Shown: positions 33,460 to 45,572, counted from the stretch's first letter. The stretch is DNA of 64,000 nucleotides from Toxonevra muliebris (GCA_963691655.1 OY829328.1:80976400-81040399), one strand, 5' to 3'. The notes: a model not told the origin generated them from the sequence alone. Made by a program: numbers and translations.

Positions 33460-34260
33460 ACAACAGAAAAAAAGAGACCAAGTTTGCGTAGCCAAACTCA
33501 GTTTCGTGAATGTAAACTAGAGCGCCATATGCGTACATAATTGCATATATATAATAAAAGCATCCGACCTTCAACAACCGATTTCTTCTGAGAGAATAAA
33601 TACAATAACAACACCAACCATAACAAAATCATTGAGGTAGCCACATGTGGGTGAAGTGAGAGCGCTGAGAGTAGTGGTTTTTATATGAATTAAAATCAAG
33701 AAACACACACACACACATTTGGGCTGTTCCCTTACTTTTTGGACTAAAGCTTGAAAAAGTGTCAAATACAAACATATAAAGGAAAAATTCTCTCAGAGAG
33801 AGGCAAAAACTTGAAAAAGCACGTGAATGCATAAAACCAAAAAAGTTGTTTATGACAATTTTTTTCTTTAAAAAAAAAAAAATATTTCAAACAAAAATAC
33901 AAGAAACTTAAAGAATTTAACGTCATTTGAATAAAAAAAAACGTTCAGAAAAATGGTTACCAATTACCATTTTGTAAATTTATTTGTTTCTCAAAATAAT
34001 TAGATTTTTTATTTAATGTTTTCTAGTTTTTTGTTATCGTCAGCTGATAAAGTTTGACACTTTTTAAGTTTCTGCTAACAGAAATTTCTCTGGTAAAAAC
34101 TTTAAACTTCTGACACGGAGGAGAAATCATTTAATCATCATTATCTCACTGGCTCTTTCATTTACCAGTTTTTGCGTACGGGAACATTTATCAAGTAAGA
34201 AATGGTAAAGACTTGAAAAATGGACTAAGACTTTATAGTAAGGGAACAAACAATATTGTG
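33460..34260. other. Non-coding, nothing recognised
   Basis: AT-rich with an (AC)n run near 33,702-33,716. No supported frame. Confidence 0.5.
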
Positions 34261-34268
34261 CACACAAT

Positions 34269-34625
34269 GGGAGCGTTTCCTGGGTGCAAATCCGAAAAAC
34301 TGATCTCGAAATGATTAATCACAAATCAGTAATCAGTGTTTGCGTCTTAGAAACGGCATGATGCATTAGTTGTAAAAAAATCAATAAATTCTAGTTTATG
34401 AAATGTTTTTGTTTCCTTCTAAAAATATATTTGTATAATTTTTGGATGATTTCGAACATGTGTCGAGTTTGTCAACTGTCAAGATTTTGAGAAATCATGC
34501 TGACCTGAAAAATGAGAAAAATAATATGATTACAAAAATAGTGTATCATATCATTAGCACTCAGCGACGCGTTTCTAACACACTTTGAAAGCAGATTTTC
34601 TGATTTGCACCCGGAAAACGCACCC
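34269..34625. mobile_element. 357-bp inverted-repeat element, ends GGGAGCGTTTCCTGGGTG
   Basis: The left end GGGAGCGTTTCCTGGGTGCA, AATCCGAAAAACTG and the right end, inverted, GGGTGCGTTTTCCGGGTGCA, AATCAGAAAATCTG match over about 38 bases. No clear target duplication is seen, so the superfamily is open. No coding capacity; the small overlapping frames are shadows. Confidence 0.75.
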
Positions 34626-34679
34626 AAAGTGATTTGTGATTTGATAGTAGAGTCTAGAAAGAAAATGGCAGAGATACGT

Positions 34680-35105
34680 AAGGTGCGGCTATCTTCTTTT
34701 TCTGCTATAGCGTCAACCTCTAGCGTCAAGAATATGCAGAAGAAAATTAAAGCAAAAGCATTTGGATTTAATTTTTGTTTTTACAATTCATTTTGTTTTT
34801 ATGTATGCTTTTAATTGGAAAAAAATAAACGAAAAAATTCCAAATTCTGTAATAAGAAATAATTGCTACATAAATTAGAATTATGTACCTCGTTTATTTG
34901 TGCAAAATCGAAATCATCAAAAGAATTCAGAAACAAATCAAAATTTTAAAAATAATACATTTATTTTCGTACTAAAACTTGGCAGCATTTGGCTTTTTTG
35001 TGAAAAATATTGCAATTTTGTTTCTCTCACAAAAGAGAAAATTTGCCGAAGTTGAGAGAATTCGAATAGAGAGCGTCGTTGAGGCGGCAACTAACCTCAG
35101 AATTT
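34680..35105 (+). repeat. Dispersed repeat, second copy of 4,088-4,490
   Basis: It begins with CCTCTAGCGTCAAGAATATG and ends GAGGCGGCAACTAACCTCAG. Both are present inverted in the first copy, as is the GTGCAAAATCGAAATCATCA block. Confidence 0.6.
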
Positions 35106-35473
35106 TTTTTTTCATATAAGTTCATAAATTTCTATGTATGTGTTTTGTTGTTGAAGTTGAGATCGGCTCTCTGCTTGCCTTTATATCAGCGGTGGACACC
35201 TATACATAGACAATGATCGATTGAGCACTCTTCCAATGGAAATAAGCTCTGTACGTGTGAAATTTTGTACGCTCATTTGCCTGCGTGCAAGTCTGTGGCC
35301 TACGCTGCTTTATACCATACAGCAACAGAGCTCACCGAATAGAGAGATAAAGAGTATATACATAGAAAGAGAGAAAACAAGAGCGCACTAACAGAACAAG
35401 AGAGAGAGAGAGTAAGAGTGCACCAACAGAAAGAGAGATTAAGTTTACGTAGACTATATAAAGCATAATTCTA

Positions 35474-35565
35474 TAAAATTTACCAGCATGTTGGCAAATT
35501 TCATATAGGAAATTTGTGTCTTTCTCTCTCTTTGACAGGGAATATGACATAGTGAAAACCAAGCA
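35474..35565. mobile_element. MITE, CTGGTTTTCACTATGTC family, copy 6 (left end lost)
   Basis: ATTTACCAGCATGTTGGCAA, TTTCATATAGGAAATTTG and the right end ATGACATAGTGAAAACCAAG align with copies 1 and 2. The left inverted repeat is missing and is replaced by AAAGCATAATTCTATAAA. Confidence 0.7.
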
Positions 35566-35569
35566 CTAC

Positions 35570-37100
35570 GACCACTAGTCAGGCGTCCAATTTCTTTCGA
35601 TGAATTTTCGGTTCTCATTCCTGTCGAAATCCTATGACAGATGACTTTTCAGAAAAGATCTACCTGATTGATTGAACTATTTATTTACCGTGAATCAAAA
35701 ATTTTATTTCATTTATTCCCAGCTTCACTTTTTGCCCGAAAACCAATAAAATCTTCCCCACTATACATAACCAGCACACTTGTAATTTAAGAGTATCTCG
35801 CATAACATAATTTCTCTTTACAAAAATTTATCCGGTTTCTCTCTTGGGAGGGTAATTCTATCCGTGCTTCTCGCTCTCTTCACAAAGTTCATTGAAGCCT
35901 GCGCGTTTTGCACGTCCAACGTAATTAAACTTGAAATTGAAGACATGAACCTATGGCAAAGCATTTACAGAGCAGTAGTGCGTTTTCTAATGATAATAAT
36001 ATTGCTTTGCTGATAATGATGACAGAGATGATGTAAATGTCCTTATGGTATTTCTTTTGCGCTGTACTTATGATGGTTACGCTGAAAGCAAAAAAAAAAT
36101 CTTATGACCAACTGGTGTGTTTCGTTGTGAATGTGTGTGAAAATTCTACAGCAACAGTGTTACAGCAACAATTGATTATAGTGAGCAATTGTATGGTAGC
36201 AGCAATAGCAATAGCAACAGCAACATTCCTGCCACACACCACAGTACGACGCAATTTATGAAATATGAAATCTGAATTCCATTTATGCTTCACTCCTTCG
36301 CATCCGTCGCAGTTCGTGTACATTTTGTACACATGGGACACTGGGACGCACACACACACACACACATACACATCCGTCCGTCATATGCGCGAGTAAGTGA
36401 GAGTTTAGTTTACTACAATATTTTATGCAGTTGAGTGTTTGGAAATTGTGTTTTCAATTATATTTAATTTTCTTCGTTTGCTTAGGAATTGTATTTCATT
36501 TTCAGTTCGTCGGATTGCTTTGGCTACTGTTGCCTGCTTGCCAGCTTTTTGTCACAGTTGCATACATTTAATGTTTGAAAAATATGCGCGTATGGAGTGA
36601 AAGAATTTATGGTAATTTTGCACTACATGCATATATGATTTTTGTAATAATTTTATGCTTCAGTATTAAAAACTTTTAAATTTGAATATTTAAATAAATA
36701 TTTGTCTATGTAAATATAAATAAATCTGCAAAATGTTCTATTTAACTACAGAATCTTTGACATCCTCTTATGTAAACATGTCTTTATGTCTAAAAATAAA
36801 AATAATCGCAAGGTGTTGAAAAGCAAAAAAAAGAAAAAATCAACAAATGTTGTCTGCACATGCTGAATTGTTATGTTGAAATGTTATTGAACTCTGAATT
36901 TCTATGTAAATATAAAAAAAAAAACAATTCAAACGCATATAAATACATATAAATAAATAAATAAATGTTATGATTTCTATTTTTTTTTTTTCGAAAAGAT
37001 AAGCTTAATCAAATATATTGGTGTGAATGACAAAATGAACAATTTAAAAAATAAAATTGCGAGCACAAAAATGTACAAGTTGAGTATCTCTAAGGTGTTC
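35570..37100. other. Low-repeat non-coding DNA, no supported gene
   Basis: This stretch has fewer recognisable repeats and less extreme AT content than its surroundings, with an (AC)n run at 36,351-36,368 and AGCAATAGCAACAGCAACA-type sequence. It could hold regulatory DNA. I see no exon. Confidence 0.4.
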
Positions 37101-37106
37101 ACATAT

Positions 37107-37182
37107 CGTCGCCTAAGAATTGATTTGTCGTAAGTGTGTACCAATTCGTATGCCTATAAGCCAAATCAATTCTCAGGCGACG
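37107..37182 (+). mobile_element. 76-bp hairpin element, copy 2
   Basis: CGTCGCCTAAGAATTGATTT on the left and AAATCAATTCTCAGGCGACG on the right enclose a loop with GTGTGTACCAATTCGTATGC. Three or four arm mismatches make this the most diverged full-length copy. Confidence 0.85.
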
Positions 37183-37189
37183 TTATGAA

Positions 37190-38275
37190 GGAGTTAAACT
37201 TTAAGCGCGACAAGGTTAAATAAATTAAAAAATTCTATATCCACAACATTACGGCTCTTTTTCCACCTTTATTATATCTAGTTTTCTTTCCTCAGCAGCT
37301 AAATGCTTTGAATTTATAAAGGTATCCTCTGCAATGATATAATAAAAATAGTCTGTCTTCCCATGAGGGTCCATCTGTTCACCAGTAGAAAGTAGTATAG
37401 CAAGATCTGGCTATCGATTTCACACTTGCTGAGAGAATATAGGCGGTAATCTAGCAATCGTTTTAACTTTCATTCGGTTCCAGCAGTAGATTCCACAACA
37501 ACCTTCTTCGAATGGCTTGCACCTACAAAGCATTTGTTCAAGCAAGGTATGACGTCACTCGAATTATATACGCTAAATTGTATACATTAAATTACAACAA
37601 CACGAATATACTAGAACTAGAGAAAGAGAAAACAGAGGCAGAGATTTTCTCTGCCGCATTGGCTTATGAAACTATAAAACTCACCTGATTGCTGTTTTTC
37701 CCTTTTACACACAAAAGTAATAGCGATTTTTTTCGACCCTGAGAAAAAAAATACAATAACAATAATAGTGAAATCAACTCATCAACTCTTGCAACAACAC
37801 AACTTTGCTGAAACTGAGCGAAAACCAATAACAATTATATATGCAAAACTTCGAATTATAACAGTTAACTTCTCTTGAAGTCATCAAGTCATCAAGTTGA
37901 GAACTTATTCAAGCCTCTCTGAAAATGTGTAATTACAAAAATAAAAATAATATATAAGAGATTAAAATTGGAAATAATATAAATTAAATTTATGCATTGT
38001 TTTAATTTAAAATAGAAATACCAAGTTTGAATTATATAATAAAAACAAATCCATACTCTACAAATTAATTTGTAAAGTATGCAGCAATCAATAAATAAAT
38101 AAATAATAAAAACTAAAACATTTAACAAAAAAAATCTGAAACCATAAAATTCTCAAAAGAGAGCTCTCTCATTATTCATCATGGCAGAAGAATCATGCTC
38201 TCCTTCATAACTCGCTCTTTAGAGATCAAAATGATTACTCCATTCGAAATGATAGGTAATGTTAATAACAAAAAC
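37190..38275. other. Non-coding, no supported gene
   Basis: AT-rich. A 78-codon hydrophobic minus frame at 37,892-38,128 is not supported. Confidence 0.5.
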
Positions 38276-38279
38276 AAAA

Positions 38280-39049
38280 TATAAAGGCTCGGAATTGTCG
38301 CTCAATTCCCGAGTCGTAGTTATTTATGGCGAAAATCTTAATTGCTACGACAGTTGAAAACGAGCAGCCTAATTGAGCGGTGCAATTTATGAAAACCGGG
38401 TGTTCTTGATAAAACTTTTAGTGAGAAAAAAAAGTTCCATTGTAAAAAATTTGCAAAAAAAGAAAATACTCTATACAAAATTTAAAACGCACAACAAATA
38501 TTTTAAAATTATTAATACAAAGATTAAAAACAAAATAAGTGTTTTTATTAAATTGCAAATTGAAATCTTTTTAATCCGTCGCATGAGCTGCGTTAAACGG
38601 TCGCATATAGTTGTTGTTGTTTTTTTCTTATGTATTTAGCTTCGGTCGTATATCTACTAGAAATAGTGTGGTTTGTTATTAACCGTTGTTCGTGAAATAT
38701 ACAACAACAAAAACATACATTTGGTGTAATCGGGTTCGTGAAATAAACAACAACAAAAACATACAATTGATATAATCGTTTTAGTGAGTGAGTTAGGTTT
38801 TTTTTTCTATACATTTATGGGAGAGTTAAAAATATTTGTGTAGCATTTATATTAAAACAAAAACAAAAAATGAACAGAAAATGGCATAATTTAAGGAAAA
38901 TGGAAAATGTAATGAATAAAAAGTGAATCAATGCAAAAGTTAACAGAAAAAAAACACGCAAGAGAACAAATTTGAAAACAAAAAAAAAAAGAAAAAAAAA
39001 AGAAGAAGTTTATGTATGCAAACAACGGATTCGATAAGAAACAATTAAG
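38280..39049 (+). other. Weak candidate non-coding or short-coding first exon, plus strand
   Basis: TATAAAGG at 38,280 is followed about 22 bases later by CTCAATTC. At 39,050 a strong donor (AAG followed by GTAAGT) ends a stretch with UTR-like sequence. Just before the donor a short open frame MYANNGFDKKQL runs from 39,012 into the splice site. Each element alone could be chance, and no downstream exon was found. Confidence 0.22.
38690..38790 (+). repeat. Short tandem repeat, about 55 bp x 2
   Basis: GTTCGTGAAATATACAACAA then CAAAAACATACATTTGGTGT is followed by GTTCGTGAAATAAACAACAA and CAAAAACATACAATTGATAT. Confidence 0.7.
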
Positions 39050-39059
39050 GTAAGTTTTA

Positions 39060-41490
39060 TGTATTTATGTCCATTTCATTTCAAAAATCATAGTTCTCTC
39101 ATTTAAAAATTTAATATCAAACAAAATTTTTTCTCATCTGGTTGCAAGCTAATCAAATTTGTTTCCTACTTACTTAAAAAGTATTTTAAGATTAAATTAA
39201 ATTTATTTTTAGAAAAATCTTCTTAATAAATTAAAGTAATTTTTAATATGTAAAATGTAAATTTAATATGTAAAAGCTTTTAAGTAAATTTTAACCGTTC
39301 TTATTGTTCTTTATTTATTGCGTTACATGAGTAGCATTCAAAGGTCATTCATATTCCTGTTGTTTTATTTCACTTTTGCTCTTATAAAATATTGAATCCA
39401 TTTTGCATATATAAATTTTTCACGAACAAAATAAAATGATCAAAAAATTTATTTCTTACCATGTAAAAGATATCAGTAATGAAAAAACGAATTCTCCACT
39501 CATAATAATTTTAAGTGGACCAAAAAATATTTCTTGCAAAAGAAATAACACAAAATAATAACTATGAGCAGCAATACAACTTTAATTTGTGCTGAAATAG
39601 TTATTTTTCATTTTTTATTTAAACTTATAACTGCGATGTCCCTGTTGAGGAATAGTGGCGGGTTCCGAATCAATCAATCATCTAATCAGCCTGTATTTTA
39701 CATAATTTATTATCGTACTTTCTGGCGAACATCAGAGGTAATCCAAAAGATTGAAAGGTGTTGAGCTGGAAAATCGTCTTTTCTTTAGATTACCTTTGCG
39801 TTCTATTGAATCCACCTCTTGTTTCTCTTTCCTGCATCTTATTTAAAGACGCTTTTCTTAGCACGTAGCGCTTTTGATCGGTTCATTGGCCTAATTTAAA
39901 ATTATTTGCTTATTAATCGTCGGCTCACATTTTATTGGTCTATCCGCACTGTTCAACTCCAACGTGAGCTGCTTCCAAAATTCAGCCACTATCCCACGTG
40001 TTTTTTTTTATGAAGCCTCTGGCGATATCAGTTTCTTCGCTTTGAACTTTACTCCTGAAATAAAAACAAGAAACAATTCTAATTTTTACTGCTTTGGTAT
40101 AAAAATAAATAACTTACATGTTGCTGCTTTTTTGTTCGCCTTGAAAAAAAAAAATACAATGGATGCGTGTAAAGTACGCAAGAGATTTGATGTGTAAATA
40201 GTCCAGCTAACTTATTGCCATATACACAAACTAACACATATGCATGCATAGGTGTAGGGATTTGAAGATTTGGCAACACTGCTACGGCGACTTCTCTGCT
40301 TGTATGCCATAGTCGATCTTTGCACGTTTAACACCAACAAATGTGCATATATGTTTTGTTTTTGGAAAGTGCTCTCTCATGTACATACACACACTGCTCG
40401 TATTTTAATTTTTCTCTCTCTTCTTTTAGTTGTTTAGATTAGCACAGTCATGCCGCGAAGTAGCCTGAGCGAGAGGGGAACTGAACATTACAGTTATTTA
40501 CATTTGATACATTTTTGAAAATCGCCCATACCGTAAGCCAGTGATGTTAACTATACAGTAATCAATATATTTTACAGTAACTTGATGAAATTTTAAGGTC
40601 TATACAGTAATAGTAATTCGTTTGAATTATACAGTAATTTAAAAAAGGATACATTATTATTCAAAATTGTGAGCATAACTGGTTAATTATAACTAGTTAA
40701 TAATAATTATTATTTTTTTTTATAAATTGTGATGTGTTTTCTGAAATAAACTTTGAAATGTCATTTGTCAAAGTTCTAATTTATCAATACATCTTTGAAA
40801 TTGTTTAAATGCACATCGCATTCAAAACCACCACTGAATATATCTTGTTAATTATTATTAATTTTTTAACTAAACTGAATTTATATGTTACCTATCTTAA
40901 TGCTTGAACAGAATCTGAAGTTTTTATTGTGAATTAATTTCCCTTTTTTTTTTTTGTAAGCTGAATATCAGCAATGATCCTTCGCGGCCTCAACCAATGT
41001 ATCATGAGTGGGCATTCGATCTGGATCAGTAGGACGATCAACTCCTCTGTCTCCTCATAAATTTAACTCCAATTGTTACTTGATTGTTCTTTCATTAAAA
41101 TCGTTGCTTGCTGTACTTTAATATTTTATTACATATTATTAAACTTTACTTGAATTATATAATCCACATCGCTTTTATTTCATTACGGAATTAACAACAC
41201 CAGGAATCATACGTACAGACAAGCATCCTATTTATTTCAATAATTTGACTTATGCATACTTAGCTTCCGCATAGTCGCCACTCATACAAAAATTAACCGC
41301 GTTTCTCTCATCTTCATCAATCATACAGTCCACAGCTCAAACTTTACGCATTGGCAATTCCGCCGCCGAAATTTACTCAAGAACCCAAGAATACGTCAAA
41401 TTACCTACTTCCGATTTGTGCAGGAATATTTAGGTTCTTTTGATTTTTTCTATATAAATTTAATAATACCCCAAAGGCCAGCCTCTGTAT
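39060..41490. other. Non-coding, no supported gene
   Basis: AT-rich. TACAGTAA recurs several times at 40,550-40,645. CAGTGATGTTAAC at 40,541 looks like a lone hAT-type end without a partner. No exon-like frame. Confidence 0.5.
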
Positions 41491-41499
41491 GTTAGATTA

Positions 41500-41610
41500 G
41501 AGTGGCTGTCGGACTCACATGTAGACCTGAACGTCCTATTGTGATACCACATAGTTGGACCTACACTTTAAAGCCGATTCCGAACGGCAGTGTGGTAATA
41601 TTTTTATCAG
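41500..41610 (-). mobile_element. SINE-related fragment
   Basis: ATAGTTGGACCTACACTTTA, AAGCCGATTCCGAACGGCAG is the inverse of the CCGTTCGGATTCGGCATAAA, ACTGTAGGTC segment of the SINE at 32,384. The flanking sequence differs, so it may be a related family sharing that central domain. Confidence 0.55.
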
Positions 41611-41634
41611 CTTGCAACGAACCGTTTCCCGGTC

Positions 41635-41910
41635 TTAGGCTGGGTTAGTCTCGTCGGTTTTCGATGTCGATGGTCTACCACTGCGTTCATCATCTTCGAT
41701 TGACTCACGACCAGTTTTGAACCGCTCGTGCCACTGGTAAACGATCGTTTTCTTTAGAGAATCGTTGCCGAAACACTTTTCCAACATTTCCAACGTTCGT
41801 GCACCATTAAATCCGTTTTTTACGCAAAATTTAATACAATTTAATAAAATTGTAAAAAATCGCCAACACACACAGAGATAGATATACTCTTGGCTACGTA
41901 ACTTTTCCAA
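41635..41910 (-). pseudogene. mariner-type transposase, N-terminal fragment
   Basis: The minus-strand frame encodes a helix-turn-helix N-terminus typical of mariner transposases: IKFCVKNGFNGARTLEMLEK, CFGNDSLKKTIVYQWHERFK, TGRESIEDDERSGRPSTS. The DDERSGRPST linker is diagnostic. The frame stops after SKTDETNPA. The catalytic domain is absent, since sequence beyond the stop is unrelated SINE-like DNA. The family differs from copies A and B. It is a truncated relic. Confidence 0.85.
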
Positions 41911-41914
41911 ATGT

Positions 41915-42265
41915 CAAGCTATGACGCTAAGATTTAGAGGGAATATCAACAACAGATGTACCAAAAAAAAAAAATAGAACTCAAATCGGAACGATGGGAG
42001 CGCCACACGGTGGTTATTTTTGTTTATTGTTTTTAAAATATACCAGACTCCCTGAGGATGAATTAGTCCAAATCAAATACAATTCAAAATTTTATTTTTG
42101 TTTTTTTATTTTTAATATATTTTTATTTTTAGACTATTATACTTAATTAAGAAAAATTATTATTAAAACATAAAATATTTAAAATGCAAACTATACACAA
42201 ACTACTTACTGCTTACTCAAAAACTTTAAAATACTATGCACACTGTTCTACAAATGGAAACTTTT
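41915..42265. other. Non-coding spacer
   Basis: AT-rich DNA between the mariner fragment and the foldback element; nothing recognised. Confidence 0.45.
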
Positions 42266-42266
42266 G

Positions 42267-43031
42267 AAAACGAGCAGAGACGGGACAAGTGCACTTAGGG
42301 TAATGGGGGGTCGCTGAGTCCGAATCCGTGGTCCGTTTTGTTCTGCTACGCCAAAATTTTTAAAATTGAAAAAAAAAAAATTAAAAATGCAGTTCATATT
42401 TTTTTTTATCAAAACATCCATTTTTACAAAAAAAAAATTTTCGATTTTTTTATTTTTTAACTTGAAAAATTTTTTTTTAATTTTTTTGTTTTAATTAATT
42501 TTTTTTTCGTCATTTTTTTCATTCTCGTTATCATTGTTCACTTTTATATCGTTGTTAGCTTAACCCAGTAATGCCTAGCGGTGCCATATCGTCGCCTGAG
42601 AATTGATTTGGCGTATGTGTGTACAAATTCGTATGCCTATACGCCAAATCAATTCTCAGGCAACGATATGGGAACTTGTCGCTGAGTCAGGCTCAAAAAT
42701 TTTTTTTTATCTCAATTTACTTTCTTGAAGAAAGTGTGCGATGATAATGAGGATGAAAAAAATTACGACAAAATAAATTAAAAAAAAAAAATTTGAAAAA
42801 ATTTTTTAAGTTAAGAAATTAGAAAAAATCGAAAACATTTTTGTTTTTTGTAAAAATGTATGTTTTGATGAAAAAAAATATGAACTGCAACTTTAATTTT
42901 TTTTTTTCAATTTTAAAAATATTAATGTCAATAAAAAAAAATTGTGAAGTAGCAGAGCAAAACGGTCTACGGATTCGGACTCAGCGACCCCCCATTACCT
43001 TAAGTACACTTGTCTCGTCTCTGCTCATTTT
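42267..43031. mobile_element. 760-bp foldback palindrome
   Basis: The left arm (42,272-42,546) begins GAGCAGAGACGGGACAAGTG and includes GGGTCGCTGAGTCCGAATCC, poly-A/T tracts and TTTTCATTCTCGTTATCATT. The right arm (42,735-43,026) is its reverse complement at about 85-90 percent by eye, ending CACTTGTCTCGTCTCTGCTC. The roughly 190-base centre holds a copy of the 76-bp hairpin. No transposase is encoded. It may be a foldback-type transposon or the result of an inverted duplication. Confidence 0.85.
42590..42665 (+). mobile_element. 76-bp hairpin element, copy 3, in the foldback loop
   Basis: The arms CGTCGCCTGAGAATTGATTT and AAATCAATTCTCAGGCAACG surround the loop TGTGTACAAATTCGTATGCC. It is flanked on both sides by the mirror sequence CCATAT / ATATGG. 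Confidence 0.9.
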
Positions 43032-43034
43032 TGG

Positions 43035-43310
43035 CTGTTGGACAGTGTTATTTAATATAAATATGCTAAGTTTAAATTTATTTTGATTTTATTCTTTGAC
43101 GGAAATTGTATTGGTTTTGATTGATTTTTTTTTTTAAATGTTTCTATTTGTTTAAGTATTTTTCTGCTTTCGTTTTTTTTTTTTCTTTTTTGAAATCAAT
43201 AATTTAATTCTATTAAATTTTTAAAAATTATTTTATATACTTATTTAGCTGAGATTAAAAACAAATGAAACAATAAAAAAAATTATATGCCTTTTTTAAA
43301 TTAATCTATA
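43035..43310. other. AT-rich spacer
   Basis: T- and A-runs only. Confidence 0.5.
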
Positions 43311-43313
43311 TAT

Positions 43314-43389
43314 CGTCGCCTGAGAATTGATTTGGCCTATAGGCATAGGATTACTTATACACATACGCCAAATCAATTCTCAGGCGACG
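43314..43389 (-). mobile_element. 76-bp hairpin element, copy 4
   Basis: The arms CGTCGCCTGAGAATTGATTT and AAATCAATTCTCAGGCGACG are perfectly complementary over their outer 20 bases. The loop contains GGCATAGGATTACTTATACA, in the orientation of copy 1. The flanks are ATATAT on both sides. Confidence 0.9.
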
Positions 43390-43394
43390 ATATA

Positions 43395-44885
43395 TATTTT
43401 TTTGTTCATATATATTTTTTTAAACACTTTTGTTTTTAATATTGTATGTTTTTTTTTTTTTTTGTTTTGTTTTTTTTTTTTTTTTGTAAATAACTTTCAT
43501 TTTTTTCTTTTATTATATTTTTGTTGTTCATGCTAAATTCTTTCAAATGTATTTGTTTAATTACAATGGTTTATTTTATAAGAGACATACTGAAATTGAT
43601 TATTTTTTGTTTTTGTAATATATTATTATAGTAAATCATTTCAAAAGCATTTATTTTTTATTAATTCCCGTTTCAGTTTTCTGTATTTTAAAATATCACC
43701 TTAATTTATTATTATTATATTTATTATGTTTTTAGTTCCTTTTAAAAAAGTTGATATTTCCAATCATGTACAGAGAGAAATTTTGTAACACTTTACTCTC
43801 AACTAATCATTCACAGTAGTTGGTGAGAGTAATACTCTCTTAATATACAAACTTTACTACTATATCGACCATATCAACTCTGTAGAAACGAACTCGACTA
43901 ATTACTTTTATTTATTTTTAATTATTTAAATGTGTAATGTCTGTGAAAATTTGCAAAATATAAATTTCTTTATGCAAATAATATTTAATTTAATCGGTTT
44001 CTGTTTTAATTTTATTTTATTTTATTTATTCTTATAATAAAAAATATATTTCTTGTACAATAAAAAGCTCATAAGCAGTTGAATATTTTTGGCATAGTTT
44101 TAGTTAGCATAGGCAGGCATCTATTTTTCTATTTTTTATTTTGGTTTATATATAAAAAATATTTGTTTGTTGATTTTATATTATATAATAATTACTATTA
44201 ATCTGTTATTTATTTACATGAGAAATTAATTGATAAAAAGAAATGTATTTTCAATATAAATTTTTTTTTTTTAAATTTCTGAAACTCTCTTTGTAATTAA
44301 CCAAAATCAGGGATGTTAAAAGGGCCACCTCTTCGTTCTCGTAATTTTTTTCACTAGCAACATCTATTTGTTGTTGTAAAAATGTTCGTCTTATCGATCA
44401 CAAACTTTTTTTTGACATTTCATAACAGTCGCAATTGAAAACTTAGACTCAGACTTTTTTCCGAACATTTTTTTTTTCGAGTGTTTTTTTTTTTTAAAGT
44501 GAATAACTCAAAAAATAATTATGCCACGATCAAGTTCTGCATATTTATTTGGTGAGATCGCAACACGTTTTTTGTTGCTGATATGACGACGCGGAAAAAG
44601 TAGAGTGTTACCAGACTCGGGCCACCTTTGTTTTGACTTTTATGATCTATTTTGTCATCGGAAAGTTTGTTTTTAAGCACCAGAACAGCCAAAAAAGAAC
44701 GCCACAAAAAAACACCCAAAATCATCATTGTCTAATGAAGACGAACAATTTTGTAGCGTGTGCCTTGAATCGATGCCTCGTCGCTTCGACAGAAAAAACT
44801 CTTTGCATGTATTGAATGCAGGACGCCGGTTTATTTAAAATGCGCTAATATGACGCGAAACTTTTTTTATTTGTTGAAATTGCGA
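43395..44885. other. AT-rich non-coding DNA; possible gene relic at 44,700-44,830
   Basis: CAGGGATGTTAAAAGGG at 44,309 resembles a lone hAT end. At about 44,708-44,827 one plus frame reads SSLSNEDEQFCSVCLESMPR, with a CxxC pair that could be the start of a degraded zinc-binding domain. It is closed by stops on both sides and no further Cys/His pairs follow, so I leave it unassigned. Confidence 0.4.
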
Positions 44886-44895
44886 TTTTCATTAA

Positions 44896-45572
44896 CCCTC
44901 ACCGGTCCCAAATTTTTGTATACCATATCGGTTCCATTTGTATACGCGCGTATACATGACAAAAAAACTAATAAAAATTGTAGACAAAGTAAAAATATTT
45001 GTTTTTGTTTTGTTTATTTCTAATCTCCATTGAATAAAAAAAATTGATTTTATACAGAAAATATAAAAAGGCAAAAAAAAAAAATTATGTCAAAAAACAA
45101 AGCAAAATAAAGAAATTTCGGCAAATGTACACACTTGATAGTAAAAAAAGAATTTCATGCACTATTATTGGTACATCTGGAGCAAATAGAGCATTGATGT
45201 TGGGGACGAAATTTTACAAAAATTCTACAAAAACCAAAGAGTTTTTACTTCTTTTTCGTGCAACGGAATATTCCACACTTCTAACAATAACAATACAGGA
45301 CAAAAAAAAAAAATAGTACACAGAGACAAACAGAGTAAAAACATATGTTTTCTAAGCTTGTATACGTGCGTATACAATAGGGACCGATTAAGGATTTTCT
45401 CCATTGCGGCCATTTCGAGAACTAGCGCCATCTCGTGAACATGGTGTTTCGATTATCTCTAGAAATAAAGCTATTTTTGAAAATTTCATAAGAATCGGTA
45501 AACATTTTCAATAATTTTTATTAAAGAACATAACAGCTTTGTATACGCGCGTATACAAAAGACCGGTGAGGG
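44896..45572. mobile_element. 677-bp piggyBac-like MITE flanked by TTAA
   Basis: The element begins CCCTCACCGGTC and ends GACCGGTGAGGG, a perfect 12-bp inverted repeat extended by TTTGTATAC. TTAA is present at both sides (44,892-44,895 and 45,573-45,576), the signature target of piggyBac transposases, whose ends usually start CCC. The palindrome GTATACGCGCGTATAC sits near each end (44,940 and 45,541), with a one-base variant at 45,360. No transposase is encoded; the 90-codon Lys-rich frame at 45,044 has no DDD motifs. Confidence 0.88.

Noticed and set aside
40541..44325. CAGTGATGTTAAC (40,541) and CAGGGATGTTAAAAGGG (44,309) as the two ends of one hAT element
   Set aside because: Both point the same way, so they are not an inverted pair, and no 8-bp duplication links them.
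45044..45316. 90-codon Lys-rich frame inside the piggyBac-like MITE as a transposase
   Set aside because: It lacks the aspartate motifs and cysteine-rich tail of piggyBac transposases and is far too short.
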